Notes under the pieces: model-generated
Databases searched by the model: none
Told to the model about the DNA's origin: nothing
What the model saw: the letters and a program-made list of their open reading frames with translations, nothing else
Translations under genes and position numbers: made by a program
NCBI GenBank assembly: GCA_017632095.1
Contig: JAGBSA010000098.1
Location: 1 to 8,950, forward strand
Direction: 5' to 3'
Length of the DNA: 8,950 bases
Source of the DNA: Bacteroidales bacterium
Lineage (GTDB): Bacteria; Bacteroidota; Bacteroidia; Bacteroidales; P3
Shown here: positions 1 to 5,250 of the stretch, one piece after another
Position numbering within the stretch: position 1 is the stretch's first letter
How the letters are laid out: each line of letters begins with the position of its first letter

Positions 1-182
1 AGAATAGCCGGCTTATAGTGTTCTGTTTTTATTTGATCAAAAGGAGGAGTTTGAAAAGGAGTATTCCATTCTTTGACCAAAGGGTTTTCTGCCTTTATTT
101 TAGCAGCCTCTTGTGGACTTACTTGTCCTACAAGCAATGTTGTCATCATTGCCATAGCCAATGTCATTAAAATTTTCTTCAT
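1..182 (-). CDS. M3-family peptidyl-dipeptidase (Dcp-like), N-terminal part, runs off the window
   Basis: About 60 residues are readable from the ATG at 182-180 down to base 1, where the frame remains open. The protein starts MKKILMTLAMAMMTTLLVGQ, a signal peptide with a Lys-Lys n-region and a hydrophobic core; no lipobox cysteine is present, so I expect a soluble periplasmic or exported protein. The following segment, with NPLVKEWNTPFQTPPFD and then IKTEHYKPA, matches the conserved N-terminal region of M3 zinc oligopeptidases of the Dcp type found in Bacteroidota (usually about 700 residues). Such enzymes remove C-terminal dipeptides from peptides. The catalytic HEXXH region lies outside the window, so activity cannot be checked. 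The gene has its own promoter about 40 bases upstream and is separated by a terminator from the acyl-CoA dehydrogenase gene. Family identity is fairly sure; exact specificity is inference. Confidence 0.8.
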   Translation of the reverse strand, partial: MKKILMTLAMAMMTTLLVGQVSPQEAAKIKAENPLVKEWNTPFQTPPFDQIKTEHYKPAI

Positions 183-222
183 CTCTTTAATTTATGATAT
201 TTTATTCTTTAATTTAAGTTTG

Positions 223-253
223 CAAAGATACGTCAATAATTTCTTACTTCAAA
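223..253 (-). promoter_or_regulatory. Bacteroidota-type promoter for the M3 peptidase gene
   Basis: Read on the minus strand, TTTG (253-250) is followed after exactly 19 bases by TATCTTTG (230-223), which fits the Bacteroidota sigma-70 consensus TTTG-N19-21-TAnnTTTG without mismatch. It sits about 40 bases before the start codon of the peptidase gene and points toward it. Assignment rests on consensus match and position only. Confidence 0.75.
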
Positions 254-335
254 GCAAAAGGAATCAAAACCTACATATAAACAGCATCAATATGCACATT
301 AAATGGATTTTAAACTTATTTAGATAAATTAAAAA

Positions 336-419
336 AAAGTTTCAACAAAACGAAACGGCGTTTGAGCAAAGCAAAACTTGAATTCAAAAAATTAAAACGA
401 AGAAATATTTTTCTGAAAC
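336..419 (-). repeat. Degenerate 21-bp-period repeat array, peptidase-side copy
   Basis: Read on the minus strand, four consecutive 21-base units start at 419, 398, 377 and 356. They begin GTTTCAG, GTTTTAA, GTTTTGC and GTTTCGT. The first ends TTTCTTC and the second ends TTCAA, like units of the array at 4323-4435. The first two units are convincing; the last two keep only the GTTTY head and the spacing. The array points in the same direction as the downstream peptidase gene and ends about 80 bases upstream of its -33 element. The function is unknown. Confidence 0.5.
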
Positions 420-475
420 TTAGTTATAATTTAACAAGAACTTATTTAATGGAATTGTATCATTATTTAGAGGGT

Positions 476-511
476 AAAAAAAAGGCGTGTCATTTGATTT
501 GCCACGCCTTT
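476..511 (-). terminator. Rho-independent terminator of the etfB-etfA-acyl-CoA dehydrogenase operon
   Basis: On the minus strand a 9-bp stem AAAGGCGTG / CACGCCTTT (511-503 paired with 489-481) closes a 13-base loop and is followed by T residues, giving a run of eight T counting the end of the stem. It lies about 33 bases after the stop codon of the acyl-CoA dehydrogenase gene. The opposite orientation has a poorer T tract (TTTCGTTTTATT), so the minus strand is the main direction. Confidence 0.85.
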
Positions 512-543
512 CGTTTTATTGTTTTGTTATTTTGCTCTGTGGC

Positions 544-2259
544 TTACAACATTTTCTTGTAGTCTTCCAAGATTGCTGGATCGAAGTTCTCAACATAGAT
601 TGCTGCTTTTTCGATTTCGCTTTGAGCTAACTTGGTCATCAAACGTGCAGATTTAGTAAACGATTCTTCTTTTGCTGAATCATTAACCAACAAGTTACAC
701 ATAATCAAATAACCAGCCATTTCAACCAATCTTCTTGAAACAAAGTCGAATGCCTCTCCTGCTGTACCAAGTCTTTCTTTCGCACTTTCTACAACTGCTT
801 CGTATCTTTCTCTCAATGAAATCAAGGTTTGTCTCATTGTTGCTAATTCTCCGCCTACTTCAACTGCTTCGTATTCTTTTATTCTTGCTGCATATACTCC
901 TGAAGTTACACCTTTGATTGCCGCAACAACTTGTAGCTGTGATGTTCCTTCGTATATGGTTAAGATTCTCGCATCTCTGTAGAATCTTTCACAAGCGTAG
1001 TCTTTCATAAAGCCGCTTCCGCCGTGTACTTGAATACAATCGTAAGTTATTTGGTTAGCATATTCTGATGAGAACAACTTTAACATTGGTGTCAAAGCGT
1101 CTGCCAATCGTGAATAAGACTTCAACAATTGCTTTTCTTCTGGTGTGATTTTTCTTTCTCTTGAGATAGCTTCCAAAGACTTACACATATCAACTTGACG
1201 TGCTGTTTCGTATAGCAATGTTCTGATAGCGTCAGTCTTAGCCCTCATATTACCTATCATTTCGTAAACTTGAGCAAAGTCAGCTATCGGTTTACCAAAT
1301 TGTTCTCTTTCATGAGCGTATTTAACAGCCTCTCTGTATGCTGCTTCTGCTAATCCAACAGATTGAGCTCCCACTCCCAAACGAGCTCCGTTCATTAGGC
1401 TCATCACATACTTGATTAGACCTAACTTTCTATCTCCAACCAATTGTGCAGGTGCATTGTTGAATACAAGTTCTGCTGTTGGTGAACCTTTGATACCAAG
1501 TTTGTTTTCTATTCTTCTTACGGTTACAGCCTTGTTTGCTCTATCGTAAACGAAGTAACTTAAACCACGTCCGTCCAAAGTACCTTCTTCACTTCGTGCA
1601 AGGACCAATTTGATGTCTGCATCGCCGTTTGTGATGAATCTCTTAACACCATTCAATCTCCAAACGCCGGCTGCTTCGTCGTAAGTGGCTTTTAAGCGAA
1701 CTGCTTGCAAGTCACTACCTGCATCAGGCTCGGTTAAGTCCATTGAACAAGTGTCTCCCTTGTTTATTCTTGGCAAATACTCGTTCTTTATTTCTTCTGA
1801 AGCAAACTCATATATAGTTTCAGCGCAGTCTTGCAAGCCCCAAATGTTTGCGAATCCACAATCAACACGAGAAACTATTTCTGCTGCCATAACGTAAGGC
1901 ACATATGAGAAATTCAATCCGCCATATTGTCTTGGCAAACTTAATCCATAAACTCCTGCATTTTTCAATGCGTCATGGTTCTTTTGAGTTCCCTTAGCAT
2001 AGATTATTGCATTTTCTTCGATTCTTGGACCTTCAGCATCTACATCTTTTGCATTTTCATATAGGACATCTGAAGATATTTCTCCAATTATCTCTAATAC
2101 TTTTTCGTATGAATCAACTGCGTCTTCGTAATTCTCAGGTGCAAAATCGTATTTATCTTTATCTGCATAGTCTCTTTCCTTCAATCTCACGATTTCTTCC
2201 ATTAAATCGTGACGAAGGTGAAACTTCAAACCTTCATTATCTGTATAGAAATTACCCAT
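544..2259 (-). CDS. Acyl-CoA dehydrogenase, long form with C-terminal extension
   Basis: The 571-residue product is an FAD enzyme that forms the alpha-beta double bond in an acyl-CoA and passes electrons to an electron-transfer flavoprotein. Visible marks are the family signature SMDLTEPDAGSD (about 172-183), the mid-domain segment KLGIKGSPTAELVF (253-266), REQFGKPI (318-325), the C-terminal signature around VHGGSGF (411-417) and ERFYRDARI (424-432), and IYEGTS (435-440), whose Glu437 is at the catalytic-base position of short- and medium-chain enzymes. A helical N-terminal part of about 80 residues and a C-terminal extension of about 120 make it longer than the usual 380 residues; this long form is common in Bacteroidota. 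It is last in the operon, 42 bases after etfA, and a terminator follows. Acyl chain length cannot be told from sequence. TAA stop. Confidence 0.93.
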   Translation of the reverse strand: MGNFYTDNEGLKFHLRHDLMEEIVRLKERDYADKDKYDFAPENYEDAVDSYEKVLEIIGEISSDVLYENAKDVDAEGPRIEENAIIYAKGTQKNHDALKNAGVYGLSLPRQYGGLNFSYVPYVMAAEIVSRVDCGFANIWGLQDCAETIYEFASEEIKNEYLPRINKGDTCSMDLTEPDAGSDLQAVRLKATYDEAAGVWRLNGVKRFITNGDADIKLVLARSEEGTLDGRGLSYFVYDRANKAVTVRRIENKLGIKGSPTAELVFNNAPAQLVGDRKLGLIKYVMSLMNGARLGVGAQSVGLAEAAYREAVKYAHEREQFGKPIADFAQVYEMIGNMRAKTDAIRTLLYETARQVDMCKSLEAISRERKITPEEKQLLKSYSRLADALTPMLKLFSSEYANQITYDCIQVHGGSGFMKDYACERFYRDARILTIYEGTSQLQVVAAIKGVTSGVYAARIKEYEAVEVGGELATMRQTLISLRERYEAVVESAKERLGTAGEAFDFVSRRLVEMAGYLIMCNLLVNDSAKEESFTKSARLMTKLAQSEIEKAAIYVENFDPAILEDYKKML

Positions 2260-2301
2260 AATATACTTGTGTTCTTATGTTCTACAAAAAAATGATTGAC
2301 T

Positions 2302-3330
2302 TTACTTTGTATTGTTTTTATAATGCTTTATTAGCTGAGGTATAATCTCGAAAGCATCTCCGATTATCGTGTAGTCAGCAATTGCATTGATAGGTGCATT
2401 AGAGTCAGTGTTGATTGAAATAATCTTAGACGACTGTTCCATACCTGCACGATGTTGAACTGCTCCTGAAACTCCACATGCTATACACAATTTTGGACGG
2501 ATTGTAACACCGGTTTGTCCAACTTGGCGTTCATGTTCAGTCATTCCAGCATCAACTGCAGCTCTTGTAGCACCAACTTCACCACCCAATACATCAGCAA
2601 GCTCATGTATCAATTTGAATCCATCTTTACCGCCAGCCATACCATAACCACCGATAACTACTATTTGAGCTCCCTTTATGTTTATCTTTTGTTCTTCGAT
2701 TTCTCTTGAAAGAACCTTAACACAAAAATCACTTTCAGTTACATAGTTATTTACATTAACCATCTCCAACTGTCCTTTGTGATTAGCGTTATAGATTTCT
2801 TTCTTCATCACACCCTCTCTAACAGTTGCCATTTGAGGACGTGTTTCAGGGTTTACAATTGTTGCAATGATGTTACCACCGAATGCCGGACGGATTTGGT
2901 AAAGCAATTTTTCATATACCTTACCTGCCTTTTTATCTTCGTGTTCTCCAATTTCCAAACTTGTACAGTCAGCTGTCAAACCGCATTTCAAGAAAGAAGA
3001 TACACGAGGTGCCAAATCTCTACCTACACATGTTGCTCCGAATAAACAGATTTGTGCTTCTTTTTCTTTCAATAATTTTGTTACTATTGAGAAATGAGGC
3101 AATGTTGTGTAAGGGAACAATCTCTCATCTTTGGCATAGTTGATTATATCTACTCCATACGGATACAATGTAGCTTCTAAATCTACCTTTACTTCGTTAC
3201 CTACTACGATTGCTTCAACTTGGCAATTCAATTCGTCAGCTAACTTTCTTGCTTTGCTCAAAAGTTCCAAGCTCACATCAGCTATCACGCATTCTTCAGT
3301 AACTTCGCAATATACAAATATGTTGTTCAT
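2302..3330 (-). CDS. etfA: Electron transfer flavoprotein subunit alpha
   Basis: This 342-residue protein is the large ETF subunit, which together with EtfB carries electrons between the acyl-CoA dehydrogenase and other redox partners. The N-terminal half shows GATCVGRDLAPRVSSFLKCG (98-117) and RPAFGGNI (147-154). The C-terminal FAD domain is complete: GGYGMAGGKDGF (227-238), GATRAAVDAG (253-262), QVGQTG (269-274), GVSGAVQHRAGM (286-297), INTDSNAPI (306-314) and a closing IGDAFEIIPQLI. No extra ferredoxin domain or frameshift is present. It lies 40 bases after etfB and is probably translated from the same mRNA; an AGAAGAAG stretch lies just before the ATG. Stop is TAA. Confidence 0.96.
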   Translation of the reverse strand: MNNIFVYCEVTEECVIADVSLELLSKARKLADELNCQVEAIVVGNEVKVDLEATLYPYGVDIINYAKDERLFPYTTLPHFSIVTKLLKEKEAQICLFGATCVGRDLAPRVSSFLKCGLTADCTSLEIGEHEDKKAGKVYEKLLYQIRPAFGGNIIATIVNPETRPQMATVREGVMKKEIYNANHKGQLEMVNVNNYVTESDFCVKVLSREIEEQKINIKGAQIVVIGGYGMAGGKDGFKLIHELADVLGGEVGATRAAVDAGMTEHERQVGQTGVTIRPKLCIACGVSGAVQHRAGMEQSSKIISINTDSNAPINAIADYTIIGDAFEIIPQLIKHYKNNTK

Positions 3331-3370
3331 TTTGCTTCTTCTTTAATAATGTTAAACTCTTATGTATGAA

Positions 3371-4243
3371 TTAACCGATAATGTGTGAAGCTATCAATTC
3401 CTTAACCAAGTTATCCAAACCTTCTTCAGTAGCTTCTACGTTTACACTTTCTTTTGCAGTTAATACTACATTTTCTATCTTCTTCACCTTTGTAGGAGAG
3501 CCGCTCAATCCCAAACGAGAATCTTCTGCTTCAATGTCTGCTGCATTCCAAAGTCCTATCTTCAAATAAGGCTTCTTTGCGAACATTTCAGTGCAATCCA
3601 AGTTCATTTCAGCAGCTTCTGCTTCTGTCATAGCATTTTTATACTTCATAACTTGTTTTGCGATAGCATAACGACACTCAGGCGCAGAAGAACCAACGGT
3701 TACCATACATGGATAAGCACATTCCACTTCTTCAACACCACGTTCCAAACGTCTCTTTATGCGAATCTTCTTATCATCTACATACAATACTTCTTCAGCA
3801 TAAGTGATTTGAGGCATTTCCAATTTTTCTGCTGTTTGTGGACCAACTTGAGCAGTATCACCATCAATAGCTTGACGTCCTGCCAATACCAAATCAACTT
3901 TTCCGAGTTTCTTTACTCCTTGACTAATTGTGTAAGAGGTTGCCAATGTATCACTTCCTGCAACTTTTCTATCTGAAATCACATATCCGCCATCTGCTCC
4001 TCTGTAAAGAGATTGACGAATGATTTCTCCCGCTCTTACAGGACCCATTGTCAAAACATAAACCTCTGTTTGAGGCACTGTATCTTTAATATGCAAAGCC
4101 ATCTCCAAAGCATTCAAATCTTCGGGATTAAAAATAGCTGGCAATGCCGCACGATTAACCGTACCTTCCTCTGTCATAGCATCTTTACCTACATTACGGG
4201 TATCAGGCACTTGCTTTGCCAACACTACAATTTTCAAACTCAT
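3371..4243 (-). CDS. etfB: Electron transfer flavoprotein subunit beta
   Basis: The 290-residue product is the small ETF subunit and the first gene of the leftward operon. Family marks are KQVPD (10-14), FNPEDLNALEMAL (38-50), VLTMGP (64-69), RGADGGYVISDRKVAGSDTL (81-100), AGRQAIDGDTAQVGPQTAE (121-139) and the late LGLSGSPTKV (244-253). The GRQAIDGDTAQVGP stretch is of the kind found in ETFs that bind NADH and take part in flavin-based electron bifurcation, rather than the GKQAIDDDxxQT form of respiratory ETFs; this is family knowledge applied by inference. The ATG at 4243 is the only reasonable start. Upstream is a TAATTTTG -7 element but no strong Shine-Dalgarno sequence, as usual in Bacteroidota. 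TAA stop. Confidence 0.96.
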   Translation of the reverse strand: MSLKIVVLAKQVPDTRNVGKDAMTEEGTVNRAALPAIFNPEDLNALEMALHIKDTVPQTEVYVLTMGPVRAGEIIRQSLYRGADGGYVISDRKVAGSDTLATSYTISQGVKKLGKVDLVLAGRQAIDGDTAQVGPQTAEKLEMPQITYAEEVLYVDDKKIRIKRRLERGVEEVECAYPCMVTVGSSAPECRYAIAKQVMKYKNAMTEAEAAEMNLDCTEMFAKKPYLKIGLWNAADIEAEDSRLGLSGSPTKVKKIENVVLTAKESVNVEATEEGLDNLVKELIASHIIG

Positions 4244-4270
4244 ATACTTTGTTATTTGTTAAACAGATTG

Positions 4271-4278
4271 CAAAATTA
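4271..4278 (-). promoter_or_regulatory. Probable -7 element of the etfB-etfA-acyl-CoA dehydrogenase operon
   Basis: TAATTTTG on the minus strand fits TAnnTTTG and lies about 27 bases before the etfB start codon. A good -33 TTTG is not visible at 19-21 bases; the nearest TTG triplets are at the wrong spacing. A 13-base imperfect palindrome (CGAAA-TAT-TTTCG, 4279-4291) abuts the element on its upstream side. Confidence 0.45.
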
Positions 4279-4322
4279 CGAAATATTTTCGACACAAGCA
4301 TCAATCACTATGTTATTTTGCT

Positions 4323-4435
4323 GTTTTATTGATTTGTAATCAAGTTTTAGTTTTTTCATTTCTTTGTTTCAGAAAAACAAAATCAAGTTTCAGTAAATCA
4401 ACTCTTCGTTTTAGCAAATTGTTTCTTCGTTTCAG
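4323..4435 (+). repeat. 21-bp-period GTTTYAG repeat array upstream of trmH
   Basis: The heptamer GTTTYAG occurs at 4344 (GTTTTAG), 4366 (GTTTCAG), 4387 (GTTTCAG), 4408 (GTTTTAG) and 4429 (GTTTCAG), with a sixth, weaker head GTTTTAT at 4323. Start-to-start distances are 21, 22, 21, 21 and 21. The unit tails also recur: ATCAA in the units at 4323 and 4366, TCTTC in those at 4387 and 4408. Bases between head and tail are AT-rich and variable. The last unit runs straight into the TACCTTTG -7 element of the trmH operon, and the array occupies most of the divergent gap with etfB. The role is unknown; phased protein binding at two helical turns is possible. Confidence 0.7.
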
Positions 4436-4444
4436 TTTTTTTTG

Positions 4445-4452
4445 TACCTTTG
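4445..4452 (+). promoter_or_regulatory. Probable -7 element of the trmH-tex operon
   Basis: TACCTTTG fits the Bacteroidota TAnnTTTG consensus and lies about 26 bases before the ATG at 4479. No TTTG is present 19-21 bases upstream; that position is occupied by the last two units of the 21-bp repeat array (TTTC at 4422-4425). Either the -33 contact is weak or a protein bound to the array replaces it. Confidence 0.55.
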
Positions 4453-4478
4453 TTGCTTAAAACAATACATTGGCGAAC

Positions 4479-5183
4479 ATGAATCTAAACAATTTAAGCA
4501 TAGAACAAAAAGAAAAATACTACGAAGCATTGTGCGAAATGATTTCTCCAAACAGAATAAGCCTATTCGAAAAAATCATAACAGAGAGAACAGATCACCT
4601 TTGCGTTGTTGTAGAAAACATATACCAACCACAAAATGCCTCAGCTGTTTTACGGACATGCGAATGCCTTGGAGTGCAACAAGTACATGTGATAGAGAAT
4701 GAAAATGAATACAGACTGAATCCCGATGTTGCTCTCGGCTCTAGCTATTGGATTGACATGCATCGCTACAATCGCAAAGACAACAACACCGAAGATTGTC
4801 TTTCAAAGCTAAAATCACAAGGCTACAAAATCGTTGCCACCTTACCGGCTGAGAAAGACGTATCTCTACCCGAAATAAACATTAACCAACCGCTTGCAAT
4901 AGTATTCGGAAACGAAAAAGAAGGACTTTCGGAAACAACAAAAAACATGGCAGACATCTGTATGAAAATCCCAATGTATGGATTCACCGAAAGCTATAAC
5001 ATATCTGTCTCAGCTGCTATCACAATGTACACCCTTACAGAGAAGATGAGACACGCTCAAATCAACTATCAACTAAGCGAAGAAAGACGTCTGAACACCC
5101 TTATAAAGTGGGCAAAACACAGCATCAGAAGAAGCGATATTGTAGAAAAAGAAATACTGAAGCGATTATTTAATATAGAATAA
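4479..5183 (+). CDS. trmH: TrmH-family tRNA (guanosine-2'-O-)-methyltransferase
   Basis: The 234-residue product is a SPOUT-class (SpoU/TrmH) methyltransferase, probably methylating the 2'-OH of G18 in the tRNA D-loop with S-adenosylmethionine. Motif 1 is VVVENIYQPQNASAVLRTCE (43-62), with the conserved Asn53 and the likely catalytic Arg59; motif 2 is IVFGNEKEGLS (141-151); motif 3 is IPMYGFTESYNISVSAAI (164-181), which forms the knot that binds the cofactor. The layout and length resemble E. coli TrmH (229 residues), including GSSYWIDMHRY (87-97) before the linker. A TTG at 4470 would add three residues; I prefer the ATG at 4479 because it begins a normal N-terminus and suits the promoter distance. 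It is first in the rightward operon. Specificity for position 18 is inference. Confidence 0.88.
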   Translation: MNLNNLSIEQKEKYYEALCEMISPNRISLFEKIITERTDHLCVVVENIYQPQNASAVLRTCECLGVQQVHVIENENEYRLNPDVALGSSYWIDMHRYNRKDNNTEDCLSKLKSQGYKIVATLPAEKDVSLPEININQPLAIVFGNEKEGLSETTKNMADICMKIPMYGFTESYNISVSAAITMYTLTEKMRHAQINYQLSEERRLNTLIKWAKHSIRRSDIVEKEILKRLFNIE

Positions 5184-5250
5184 GCAACTAACTGATAAAC
5201 AAAACAAAATAAGCACATACAAATCTCAAAAAACAAACAAAGCTTATCAA

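Larger units (their letters stand above)
183..543. other. 361-base intergenic region between the acyl-CoA dehydrogenase and peptidase genes
   Basis: This AT-rich gap holds, in the leftward direction of transcription, the terminator of the etf/acyl-CoA dehydrogenase operon (476-511), a run of degenerate 21-bp repeats (336-419), and the promoter of the M3 peptidase gene (223-253). A short rightward open frame begins with TTG at 362 and reads into the neighbouring gene; it crosses both repeats and terminator and resembles no protein I know, so I do not call it. No tRNA or other structured RNA was recognised. Confidence 0.7.

Noticed and set aside
73..327. Rightward 84-codon open frame at the left end
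   Set aside because: It overlaps, on the opposite strand, the recognisable signal peptide and N-terminus of the M3 peptidase and its promoter.
331..356. Minus-strand hairpin GTTTC / GAAAC (356-352 with 343-339) followed by eight T, a possible second terminator
   Set aside because: The stem is only 5 bp and AT-rich; the match is explained by the GTTTC head of a repeat unit and its chance complement. The strong hairpin at 476-511 already ends the upstream operon.
362..562. Rightward 66-codon open frame starting with TTG, between the two minus-strand genes
   Set aside because: It crosses the repeat array and the terminator hairpin and enters the 3' end of the acyl-CoA dehydrogenase gene; the protein is low-complexity Lys/Leu-rich and resembles nothing known.
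4323..4435. Could the 21-bp repeats be a CRISPR array?
   Set aside because: The conserved part is only about 7 bases, the period is far shorter than CRISPR repeat plus spacer, and no cas genes are nearby.
4470..4478. TTG start for trmH at 4470
   Set aside because: The ATG three codons later is a better start, and nothing in the three extra residues is family-like; the alternative cannot be fully excluded.
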